Assembly: GCA_900319615.1 (NCBI GenBank)
Contig: ONPE01000047.1
Location: 1 to 12,331 of the forward strand
Reading direction: 5' to 3'
Length of the DNA stretch: 12,331 nt
From: an uncultured Eubacteriales bacterium
GTDB taxonomy: Bacteria > Bacillota > Clostridia > Oscillospirales > Acutalibacteraceae
Part shown: piece by piece, positions 6,573 through 12,331 of the stretch
Numbering within the stretch: the first letter of the stretch is position 1
How the letters are laid out: each line of letters opens with the position of its first letter
The notes under the pieces: generated by a model
Seen by the model: the letters and a program-made list of their open reading frames with translations, nothing else
Told to the model about the DNA's origin: nothing
Database searches by the model: none
Program-made: the position numbers and the translations under genes

Positions 6573-6577
6573 GGAGG
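6573..6577 (+). promoter_or_regulatory. ribosome binding site that points to a non-canonical spoIVB start
   Basis: GGAGG stands five bases before an in-frame ATA (6583-6585). It is 38 bases before the first canonical in-frame start (GTG, 6616), which is too far to serve it. Confidence 0.6.
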
Positions 6578-6582
6578 TGTGA

Positions 6583-7590
6583 ATAACGCGTAAAAAAATA
6601 ATATGCACGCTGCTGGTGCTTCTGCTGCTGTGCCCGACAGTCACAGCGCACGCCGAAACAGATCGCCGATCCGTCATCCTCGGCGGCACTCCCTTCGGTC
6701 TGACGATGTACACCGGCGGCGTGATCGTGGTGAACGTCGACGAGAGCTATGACTCCCCTGCTCTGACGGCAGGCGTGAGATCGAACGACGTCATCACCAA
6801 GGCGAACGGAAAGGACGTAACATCGAATGAACAGCTGCGGCAGCTCATAGAGTCCTCACAGGGGGCGGATATCGAATTATCGCTTATGCGCGGTAAGAGC
6901 CCGATATCCCTGAGTATCACCCCCGAGCAGGACGACGACGGCAACTACACCGCAGGTATGTGGGTGCGCGATTCTACCGCAGGTCTCGGCACCGTGACCT
7001 ACTACGACCCAGCCACTCGATCCTTCGGCGCGCTGGGACACGGCATCTGCGACCGCGACACCGGTATGCTGCTGCCATTGGGCAGGGGCAGGATCATGAA
7101 AGCTGAGATCAGCTCGGTATCAAAGGCTCAAAAAGGCGTGGCAGGCGGGCTCAACGGCTATATGGGCGACGAGGTCATCGGCGAGATGACCCTCAACAAC
7201 GACTACGGCGTGTACGGCAGATATGAGGCTGATCCCCCGGGTGACGAGATAGAGTGCGCTCTCGACAGCGATATCCGCACCGGCGAGGCGACGGTATACA
7301 CCACCACCGACGGCACCGGCGTGCACGGCTACACGGTGAACATCGAAAGCATCAGGCTCAGCGATAACTCCGGTCAGAACATGGTGCTCCGTGTGACGGA
7401 CGAGGAGCTTTTGGACGCCACCGGCGGCATCGTGCAGGGCATGAGCGGCTCGCCGATAGTGCAGGACGGCAGGCTGATCGGAGCGGTGACCCATGTCTTC
7501 ATCAACTCGCCCGAGAAGGGCTACGGCATAAGTATTGGTAATATGCTGAGCTGCAGCGATCGGTACGGCAGCGTGGATATCGCGGCGTAA
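6583..7590 (+). CDS. spoIVB: SpoIVB serine peptidase (PDZ plus S55 domain)
   Basis: SpoIVB is the forespore-secreted protease that releases sigma-K processing in the mother cell by acting on the SpoIVFA/BofA-inhibited complex. Read from 6583, a basic N-terminus (TRKKII) leads into a leucine-rich core and an AHA-E cleavage site, a classic signal peptide. A PDZ domain follows (GGVIVVNV through SPALTAGVRSNDVI), then WVRDSTAGLGTVTYYDP and the S55 domain. Likely catalytic residues are His in GALGHGI, Asp in TDEELL and Ser in GMSGSP, the last two 15 apart; counted from 6583 these are about 153, 273 and 288. At 335 residues it is shorter than the ~425 of Bacillus subtilis, mainly before the PDZ domain. 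The only canonical in-frame start is a GTG at 6616, which would cut off the basic signal peptide region. spo0A follows, as in many Firmicutes. Confidence 0.93.
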   Translation: MTRKKIICTLLVLLLLCPTVTAHAETDRRSVILGGTPFGLTMYTGGVIVVNVDESYDSPALTAGVRSNDVITKANGKDVTSNEQLRQLIESSQGADIELSLMRGKSPISLSITPEQDDDGNYTAGMWVRDSTAGLGTVTYYDPATRSFGALGHGICDRDTGMLLPLGRGRIMKAEISSVSKAQKGVAGGLNGYMGDEVIGEMTLNNDYGVYGRYEADPPGDEIECALDSDIRTGEATVYTTTDGTGVHGYTVNIESIRLSDNSGQNMVLRVTDEELLDATGGIVQGMSGSPIVQDGRLIGAVTHVFINSPEKGYGISIGNMLSCSDRYGSVDIAA

Positions 7591-7630
7591 ACTCGCTTTA
7601 TACCTGAGTTATCGGGAGATCTGCGAAATT

Positions 7631-7637
7631 TGTCGAA
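7631..7637 (+). promoter_or_regulatory. 0A box (Spo0A binding site) upstream of spo0A
   Basis: TGTCGAA is an exact match to the Spo0A site TGNCGAA, with a favourable T-rich flank. It lies about 70 bp upstream of the predicted spo0A start point. GGGAGAT (7614-7620) and CGAAT (7634-7638), 13 bp apart, weakly resemble a sigma-H promoter overlapping the box. Confidence 0.5.
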
Positions 7638-7667
7638 TGATTCTTTTGAAAATTTTTGTATTTTCTC

Positions 7668-7696
7668 TTGCCAATTTTACCAATTTATGGTAAACT
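7668..7696 (+). promoter_or_regulatory. sigma-A-type promoter of spo0A
   Basis: TTGCCA (7668-7673) and TAAACT (7691-7696) are 17 bp apart. The predicted start near 7703 leaves a leader of about 25 nt, ending in GGGAG and the ATG at 7728. Confidence 0.6.
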
Positions 7697-7727
7697 GTTC
7701 TCACAACTTGAAACGGGAGATGTAAAA

Positions 7728-8507
7728 ATGACAGAAAGAATCAAGCTACTGATGACGCAGGAGAATGCTGAGAATATGAACGAAGTCAAATCCACCCTCG
7801 AACAGCACGGGTTATCCGTCAGCTTTTGCATGAGGGACGGTGAAGAGGTCATCTCGAGGGTCGCCTCAGACGAGCCCGACGTGGTCATCATGGACCTTTT
7901 CATGACTCATATCGACAGCATAGGCGTTATGCGCGCCATACGCAGACAAAAGCCGGATAAGCTGCCGATGTTCGTGGTGTACTCCACCTTCGACAGCCCG
8001 GTGCTCGAGCGCGAGGTCATGAGCTCCGGCGCGACCTACTTCGTCCTCAAGCCCTTCAACCTCAACGACCTCGCCGAGAATATCATCCGCCTCAACCGCA
8101 ACCGACGCGTCAGAACCAAGGGCGGCATACGTCAGGCGGGCTTCGACGGCGGCAGCATCGAGCTAAAGGTGACGGAGATACTGCACCAGATAGGAGTCCC
8201 CGCCCACATCAAGGGCTACCATTATCTGCGCGACTCCATCATCATGTCCGTCGAGAAGCCGGAGATAATCAGCGCCGTGACAAAGCAGCTATACCCTTCG
8301 GTGGCGAAGAAGTACGAGACGACTTCGTCCCGCGTAGAGCGAGCCATCCGCCACGCGATAGAGGTCGCATGGGACAGGGGCGACGTAGAGGTGCTCAACG
8401 GCTACTTCGGCTACACCATCCAGACCAGCCGCGGCAAGCCCACCAACAGCGAGTTCATCGCGATGATCTCGGATAAGCTGAGGCTGCAAATGAAGAACGC
8501 GAGTTGA
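7728..8507 (+). CDS. spo0A: Spo0A, master response regulator of sporulation
   Basis: The 259-residue protein has an N-terminal receiver (about 1-125) and the Spo0A-specific DNA-binding domain (about 145-255). The phosphoacceptor is Asp56 in DVVIMD and the conserved lysine is K108 in FVLKPF. The effector domain is unmistakable: ILHQIGVPAHIKGYHYLRDS (151-170), QLYPSVAKKY, SRVERAIRHAIEVAW (201-215) and GKPTNSEFIAMI (236-247). The ATG at 7728 was chosen over an upstream start at 7656 because GGGAG precedes it and the N-terminus then aligns with known Spo0A. Unusual points are Gln11-Glu12 where the family has Asp-Asp, Ser86 for the usual Thr, and Thr for Pro after the phosphorylation site (FMTH). 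It follows spoIVB and is followed by a palindromic repeat and a terminator. Confidence 0.97.
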   Translation: MTERIKLLMTQENAENMNEVKSTLEQHGLSVSFCMRDGEEVISRVASDEPDVVIMDLFMTHIDSIGVMRAIRRQKPDKLPMFVVYSTFDSPVLEREVMSSGATYFVLKPFNLNDLAENIIRLNRNRRVRTKGGIRQAGFDGGSIELKVTEILHQIGVPAHIKGYHYLRDSIIMSVEKPEIISAVTKQLYPSVAKKYETTSSRVERAIRHAIEVAWDRGDVEVLNGYFGYTIQTSRGKPTNSEFIAMISDKLRLQMKNAS

Positions 8508-8518
8508 GAAGGTATTAT

Positions 8519-8560
8519 TAATTGTCATTGCGAGGGCTTTAGCCCGTGGCAATCTCAACC
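8519..8560 (+). repeat. dispersed palindromic repeat, copy B (simple form)
   Basis: GTCATTGC (8524-8531) and GGCAATCTCAACC (8548-8560) flank a GGGCT-TT-AGCCC stem, so the whole is an ATTGC...GCAAT palindrome. It lies 12 bp after the spo0A stop. Confidence 0.8.
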
Positions 8561-8609
8561 TTATAAAATAGCCTTCCCTCTCTATGACGATTAAAGATAA
8601 TCTACTAAG

Positions 8610-8637
8610 AAGAGCTGCCGCAAAAGCGACAGCTCTT
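8610..8637 (+). terminator. intrinsic terminator after spo0A
   Basis: AAGAGCTGCCGC pairs with GCGACAGCTCTT (one C-A mismatch) around an AAAA loop, and TTTGTTATTG follows. It ends the spo0A transcript about 100 bp after the stop codon, and only a few bases before the apparent start of the DUF4364 reading frame. Confidence 0.8.
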
Positions 8638-8689
8638 TGTTATTGACATCTACACAGCGACCTTTGACGAGGGCATCAGCTTAGGCGGT

Positions 8690-9244
8690 ATGCGGTCGAA
8701 GACCGAGATACGCACCCTGATCTGCTATATGTACAAGAGCGTCGGCTCACCCATGAGCAAGGAGACGATCATAAACGCCCTGATGGAGAAGGGGCTTGCG
8801 AACTACTTTGAAGTAAGCGCGAGCTTCGACGATCTTTTGCGCAACGGCAACATCGCCCTTGTCGACGAGGAGAAGGGCTTGTACTTCATCACCGGCAACG
8901 GCAGGATGATCGCGACACAGCTCGAGGACACCCTCGCCCCCACCGTGCGCGAACGCGCGACAGAGTGCGCCCTTGCCCTGTTAAAGCGCGAGCAGGTCGA
9001 GAGCGAGAACAAGGTCACCATCACCAAATGCGAGAACGGCTACAACGTCAACTGCCGTATCTCGGGCGGCGATATGGATCTGCTCAGCTTCTCGCTGTAC
9101 GTGCCGGACATCACTCAGGCTCGCCTGATACGCAAGAACTTCTACAAGAATCCCGATATCTTCTACTCGGTCATCATCGCGATGCTGACGCGCAACAAGC
9201 GCAGCGTGACCGAGATACTCGACGAGCTCGGCTCGGTCATATAA
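8690..9244 (+). CDS. DUF4364 family protein (winged-helix-like)
   Basis: The 184-residue product matches the DUF4364 pattern as I know it: an N-terminal winged-helix-like part (KTEIRTLICYM at 4-14, then SKETIINAL, and DDLLRNGNI) and a C-terminal sheet region with GYNVNCRI, LLSFSLYVPD (131-140) and RLIRKNFYKNPDIFYSVIIAML. Function is unknown; a DNA-binding role is inferred only from the fold. The ATG at 8690 is the first canonical start but has no clear ribosome site. The frame is open upstream to 8609 and encodes IDIYTATFDEGISLGG, which resembles the usual N-terminus of Oscillospiraceae members. Translation may therefore begin at an ATT (8642). The gene follows the spo0A terminator, and no separate promoter was found. 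Confidence 0.8.
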   Translation: MRSKTEIRTLICYMYKSVGSPMSKETIINALMEKGLANYFEVSASFDDLLRNGNIALVDEEKGLYFITGNGRMIATQLEDTLAPTVRERATECALALLKREQVESENKVTITKCENGYNVNCRISGGDMDLLSFSLYVPDITQARLIRKNFYKNPDIFYSVIIAMLTRNKRSVTEILDELGSVI

Positions 9245-9248
9245 CAGC

Positions 9249-9332
9249 TGTCATTCCCACAAAGCGGTTATCCTTCGTTTCATTCGTTATTTGCAGGGTC
9301 GCCGCTGCTCCGTTGATGGCTTCGCAATGACA
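9249..9332. repeat. dispersed palindromic repeat, degenerate copy C
   Basis: TGTCATT (9249-9255) and AATGACA (9326-9332) are inverted ends, and GCAATGAC (9324-9331) matches the other copies. The GGTTGAGAT end is missing. It fills the gap between the converging DUF4364 and bofA genes and ends one base before the bofA stop. Confidence 0.55.
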
Positions 9333-9333
9333 T

Positions 9334-9585
9334 TTAAAAAGCCGACAGCAGCACCAACAGCGCCACCCCCGGTATGCCGCCAGCCATCGAGGTCAGCAGC
9401 GTCAGCTTTGTCACCGGGATGTATACGCCCGTGAAGCCCGCGAGGAGATCTACCGCGCACAGCACGGCGACGCCGATCAGCATAGACAAAAAAGCCCTCT
9501 TGAAGGGCTTTTTCTTTTTGGCGGCGTAGTGGATGAACGAGAATATCAGGAATGTCGACAGTGATACGATAACGATAAACAGCAT
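9334..9585 (-). CDS. bofA: BofA family sigma-K processing inhibitor
   Basis: The 83-residue membrane protein has two hydrophobic segments (about 2-20 and 33-50) separated by a basic KKKKPFKR loop. The C-terminal BofA signature is present: GVYIPVTKLT (53-62) then GIPGVALLVLL (70-80). Length is close to the 87 residues of Bacillus subtilis BofA. In that species BofA sits in the outer forespore membrane with SpoIVFA and holds the SpoIVFB protease inactive until SpoIVB signals. spoIVB lies less than 2 kb away, converging on this gene. The ATG at 9583-9585 has a weak GGTGA ribosome site. The secG terminator ends just upstream, and a sigma-E-like promoter overlaps the secG stop. I did not see spoIVFA or spoIVFB in the window. 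Confidence 0.8.
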   Translation of the reverse strand: MLFIVIVSLSTFLIFSFIHYAAKKKKPFKRAFLSMLIGVAVLCAVDLLAGFTGVYIPVTKLTLLTSMAGGIPGVALLVLLSAF

Positions 9586-9602
9586 ATTTCACCAAAAGAA
9601 AA

Positions 9603-9628
9603 AGACTACCGGAATACTCCGATAGTCT
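9603..9628 (-). terminator. intrinsic terminator of secG
   Basis: On the minus strand an 11-bp stem with one mismatch (AGACTA...TAGTCT outer part) and an ATAC-type loop is followed by TTTTTCTTTT. It lies 24 bp after the secG stop and 18 bp before the bofA ATG. Confidence 0.85.
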
Positions 9629-9658
9629 ATTTTATGCTTTGTTATACTGAAATTATGC
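9629..9658 (-). promoter_or_regulatory. sigma-E-like promoter of bofA overlapping the secG stop
   Basis: On the minus strand GCATAAT (9652-9658) matches six of seven positions of the mother-cell sigma-E -35 pattern KMATATT. CATAAAAT (9629-9636) matches seven of eight of CATACAHT, with a 15-bp spacer. bofA is a sigma-E gene in Bacillus subtilis. The start point would be near 9622, inside the 5' arm of the secG terminator. Confidence 0.5.
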
Positions 9659-9964
9659 CTCGTCTGCGGTAGCGACAATAGATGTGGAATCAACAGTGTT
9701 GGCAGCGGTATCGGCAGGGGTGGTGTAGTAGGCGATGATGTTCAGCGCCAGAACGATAACGACAAAGCCGATAGCAAACCACTTGGTCGCACGGGAGAGA
9801 AAAGCGTCATAGGAACGCGCCTTGTTCTTGGAGAAGAAAGTATCTGCGCCGCCGGATACAACGCCGATGCCCTGCTGGTTACCCTCCTGCAGGATGATGA
9901 CGATGATCAGAACGATGCAAGCGATCAGCAAAAGCGATCCTAAGATTATCTCAACAACTGACAT
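9653..9964 (-). CDS. secG: preprotein translocase subunit SecG
   Basis: SecG is the small non-essential subunit of the SecYEG channel that stimulates protein export. The 103-residue product has two membrane helices (about 5-25 and 63-81). Between them is the conserved cytoplasmic loop LQEGNQQGIGVVSGGADTFF (25-44) with KNKAR after it. The tail from about 82 is rich in Thr, Ala and Asp and not conserved in the family. The ATG at 9962-9964 has AAGGAAG seven bases upstream; a TTG at 9982 overlaps that ribosome site and was rejected. It is a single-gene unit with its own promoter and terminator. Confidence 0.95.
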   Translation of the reverse strand: MSVVEIILGSLLLIACIVLIIVIILQEGNQQGIGVVSGGADTFFSKNKARSYDAFLSRATKWFAIGFVVIVLALNIIAYYTTPADTAANTVDSTSIVATADEA

Positions 9965-10025
9965 ATTTAATCTTCCTTTCAAAAGCTGTTATACTCAAAT
10001 GCCGTGATTGTCAAATGCAAAGATT

Positions 10026-10054
10026 ATTTTAACATACAGATTACAAAATTGCAA
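10026..10054 (-). promoter_or_regulatory. sigma-A-type promoter of secG
   Basis: On the minus strand TTGCAA (10049-10054) and TAAAAT (10026-10031) are 17 bp apart, giving a start near 10019 and a leader of about 55 nt. Confidence 0.65.
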
Positions 10055-10101
10055 GCATTTTTTTACTGAATATCAAATTTTTCTGTAAGTTAAATTTGAT
10101 A

Positions 10102-10150
10102 GGTTGAGATCGCCGCAGCCCCGACGCTCATATCGGGGCTTAGCAATGAC
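10102..10150. repeat. dispersed palindromic repeat, copy D
   Basis: GGTTGAGATCGCC (10102-10114) and GCAATGAC (10143-10150) flank a perfect 8-bp stem, AGCCCCGA (10117-10124) with TCGGGGCT (10133-10140), and an 8-nt loop. It lies 14 bp after the topoisomerase stop and could stabilise that mRNA end. No U-tract follows, so it is not a classical terminator. Confidence 0.8.
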
Positions 10151-10163
10151 GGTATAATAATGA

Positions 10164-12331
10164 TCAGATTATCGAAAGCTGCTGTGCTTCGTCCTCCTGC
10201 GAGGGCAGAGCTCCCGCAGCAGGCAGGGTGCGTGTGCGGTAGCGCGAGGGCTTCGAGAAGCGACCCTCCTCATACGGAGCGATGCTCATGACGCGATGAC
10301 CCTTGCGCAGCTTCATGACCGCTACGCCCTGGGTGTTCTTGGTCGTCTTGGGAGCGATGGAGCCGCTGTGGAAGAGCAGCATACGCCCTGCAGACGAGGT
10401 GAGCAGGAACTCGCGGTCTGTCTTGCAGTAGTCGATACCGGCGAGCGGAGACTTATCCGAATAAGCGTTTATCAGCTTCTTGCGGTTAGTCTTGGTCTCA
10501 TAGGCGTTTAGCGGCACCTTGGCTACCTTGCCGTTCTCGAAGGCGAAGAGCATGAAACCGCTGTAGTCCTTTGTCTTCAAGACGAACACAGCCTTCTCGC
10601 CCTCGTCCATGCCGAGCCTTGCCGGGATGTACTCGCCGAAGGCGCTCGCCTTTGTCGGGGCGATCTCGCTGACCTTGGTCTTGTACACCTGACAGCGATC
10701 GGTGAAGAACAGCAGATCGGTGTTGTTGGTGGTCTCGGTGGTGTAGACGATCTCGTCGTCATCCTTGAGCTTCTGCTCGCCGCTCATGCGCAGGCTCTGG
10801 GGCAAAATCTTCTTGAAATAGCCCTCCTTGGTGAAGAAGAGATGGACGGGATAATCGGGTATCTCTTCCTCTTCGCCGGCGTCTGCGGGGATATCGTCGA
10901 CGTGCAGGAGCGGACAAAGGCGATCCTTGCCGTACTTGTCGGCGACAGCCTTGAGCTCCTTGACGATGATGGTCTTGACGCGCGCCTTGGAGTTGAGTAT
11001 AGCCTCGAGCTCCTCGATATCCTTTATCAGCTCTTCTATCTCGGCGGTACGCTTGAGGATGTACTCGCGGTTGAGGTGACGGAGCTTGATCTCGGCGACG
11101 TACTCTGCCTGTATCTTGTCGATGCCGAAGCCGATCATCAGGTTCGGCACGACCTCTGCCTCCTCCTCGGTCTCGCGGACGATCTTTATCGCCTTGTCGA
11201 TATCGAGGAGTATCAGCTTCAAGCCCTCGAGAAGATGGAGCTTGTCTTTCTTCTTGGAGAGGTCGAAGAAGGTGCGGCGGCGGATGCACTCGATACGGAA
11301 GGCTATCCACTCGCTCAGTATCTCCCCTACCCCGAGGGTCATCGGCACGCCGCCGATCAGGATGTTGAAGTTGCAGGAGAAGCTGTCCTCCAGCGTGGTC
11401 AGCTTGAAGAGCCTCTGCATCAGCTTATCGGGGTCGGTGCCGCGCTTGAGGTCGATGGTGATCTTCATACCGCTCAGACCCGTCTCGTCGCGGATATCGG
11501 ATATATCGCGTATCTTGCCGTTCTTGACGAGGTCGATGACCTTCTCGATGATGACCTCGGTGGTGGTGGTCGGCGGTATATGGGTGATGTCAATGCAGTT
11601 CTGCTTTTTGTCGTAGGTGTATACCGAGCGTACTCTGATCGAGCCCCTGCCCGTGCGGTAGACCTCGCGGATAGCCTCTTCGTTATAGATGATCTGCGCA
11701 CCGCCGGAGAAATCCGGAGCAGGCAGGGTGGTGATGATATCGTGATCCTTGTCGCGGATCAGGGCGGCTGTGGTCTCGCATATCTCGCGCAGGTTGAAGG
11801 AGCATATGTTGCTCGCCATACCTACGGCGATACCGGTGTTGGCGTTTACCAGCACCGACGGGAAGGACGCCGGCAGCAGGGTCGGCTCCTTCATCGTGTT
11901 GTCGTAGTTGTCGACGAAATCGACGGTGTCCCTGTCGATATCCCTGAACAGCTCGTTGCATATCGGGTCGAGCTTAGCCTCGGTATAACGCGAGGCAGCC
12001 CACGCCATATCGCGCGAGTAGAACTTACCGAAATTGCCCTTGCTGTCTATATACGGATGCAGCAGAGCCTCGTAGCCGCGGCTCAGACGAACCATCGTGT
12101 CGTAGATGGCGCTGTCGCCGTGGGGGTTGAGCTTCATCGTAGCGCCGACGATGTTCGCCGACTTGGTGCGCGCGCCGGTGAGCAGACCCATCTTGTACAT
12201 GGTGTACAGCAGCTTGCGGTGCGAGGGCTTGAAGCCGTCTATCTCGGGGATGGCTCGCGACATGATGACGCTCATCGCATAGGGCATGAAGTTCTCTTCG
12301 ATTGTATTGGCGATGCGCTGTTCCACTATAT
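10164..12331 (-). CDS. parC: type II topoisomerase subunit A, topoisomerase IV (ParC)-like; 5' end probably outside the window
   Basis: The product is the DNA-cutting subunit of a type II topoisomerase. Counted from a GTG at 12324-12326, the catalytic tyrosine is Y114 in ASRYTE, and the quinolone region reads NPHGDSAIYD with Ser72 and Asp76, the sensitive-type residues. The winged-helix, tower and coiled-coil parts (LLEGLKLILLDIDKAI; IEELIKDIEELEAIL) follow. The C-terminal repeats are short and no GyrA box (QRRGGKG type) is seen, so a decatenase is more likely than a gyrase. Length is 720 residues against about 820 for GyrA. The GTG may be internal: the frame stays open to the window edge, no ribosome site fits in the five visible bases, and relatives have an extra N-terminal stretch. 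A subunit B partner is not visible and may lie upstream. Confidence 0.87.
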   Translation of the reverse strand, partial: IVEQRIANTIEENFMPYAMSVIMSRAIPEIDGFKPSHRKLLYTMYKMGLLTGARTKSANIVGATMKLNPHGDSAIYDTMVRLSRGYEALLHPYIDSKGNFGKFYSRDMAWAASRYTEAKLDPICNELFRDIDRDTVDFVDNYDNTMKEPTLLPASFPSVLVNANTGIAVGMASNICSFNLREICETTAALIRDKDHDIITTLPAPDFSGGAQIIYNEEAIREVYRTGRGSIRVRSVYTYDKKQNCIDITHIPPTTTTEVIIEKVIDLVKNGKIRDISDIRDETGLSGMKITIDLKRGTDPDKLMQRLFKLTTLEDSFSCNFNILIGGVPMTLGVGEILSEWIAFRIECIRRRTFFDLSKKKDKLHLLEGLKLILLDIDKAIKIVRETEEEAEVVPNLMIGFGIDKIQAEYVAEIKLRHLNREYILKRTAEIEELIKDIEELEAILNSKARVKTIIVKELKAVADKYGKDRLCPLLHVDDIPADAGEEEEIPDYPVHLFFTKEGYFKKILPQSLRMSGEQKLKDDDEIVYTTETTNNTDLLFFTDRCQVYKTKVSEIAPTKASAFGEYIPARLGMDEGEKAVFVLKTKDYSGFMLFAFENGKVAKVPLNAYETKTNRKKLINAYSDKSPLAGIDYCKTDREFLLTSSAGRMLLFHSGSIAPKTTKNTQGVAVMKLRKGHRVMSIAPYEEGRFSKPSRYRTRTLPAAGALPSQEDEAQQLSII

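Noticed and set aside
7989..7995. TTCGACA, a 0A box on the minus strand inside spo0A
   Set aside because: It is explained by coding sequence (Phe-Asp-Ser) and has no promoter nearby.
8965..9330. Plus-strand 121-codon frame overlapping the DUF4364 gene
   Set aside because: It is a shifted frame of the DUF4364 gene with low-complexity arginine/glutamine content and runs into repeat copy C.
9988..10014. Second secG promoter, TTGACA with TATAAC
   Set aside because: The spacer is only 15 bp, and a better 17-bp-spaced promoter exists just upstream.
11086..11616. Plus-strand open frame of 176 codons opposite the topoisomerase gene
   Set aside because: It is antisense to a well-conserved part of the topoisomerase, has no recognisable motif or ribosome site, and such long antisense frames are common in GC-rich coding DNA. 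The same applies to 592-1053, 897-1469, 1821-2393, 2312-2995, 4896-5540 and 7120-7494.

Overview
The window looks like chromosomal DNA of an anaerobic, endospore-forming Firmicute of class Clostridia, most likely a Ruminococcus-like member of the Oscillospiraceae. The evidence is the set of sporulation genes (spo0A, spoIVB, a bofA-type gene and a YtvI-type permease), a DUF4364 gene, a type A RNase P RNA and moderately GC-rich coding sequence with AT-rich intergenic gaps. The content is mainly housekeeping and sporulation genes. I see no prophage, transposase, CRISPR array or defence island.

Layout. At the left edge (1-99, minus) is the start of a gene that continues out of the window. A minus-strand block follows: murD and a GNAT acetyltransferase joined by a 4-base GTGA overlap, then an AI-2E/YtvI-type membrane protein upstream of murD, then a small XRE-type repressor with its own promoter and a UUCG-loop terminator. 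Between the repressor and rnpB lies about 330 bp without a gene, flanked by two inverted arrays of a 7-bp repeat. Next come rnpB (RNase P RNA, minus) and the tRNA nucleotidyltransferase gene cca (minus). The consensus rnpB promoter is embedded in the last codons of cca.

The centre is a plus-strand sporulation segment: spoIVB, spo0A and a DUF4364 gene. A perfect 0A box and a sigma-A-type promoter lie in front of spo0A. Facing it on the minus strand are bofA and secG. At the right end is a large minus-strand topoisomerase IV subunit A-like gene that probably continues past the window edge.

How the genes relate. Spo0A starts sporulation. SpoIVB is the forespore signalling protease, and BofA is the inhibitor in the mother-cell complex that SpoIVB acts on during sigma-K activation, so three parts of one regulatory circuit sit within 3 kb. 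rnpB and cca act at opposite sides of tRNA 3'/5' maturation. The most unusual points are a bofA promoter resembling sigma-E sites placed so that its start point would fall inside the secG terminator hairpin, apparent non-canonical starts (ATA, ATT) for spoIVB and the DUF4364 gene, an altered acidic pocket in Spo0A, the heptamer-bounded element, and a family of palindromic repeats in at least four gaps.
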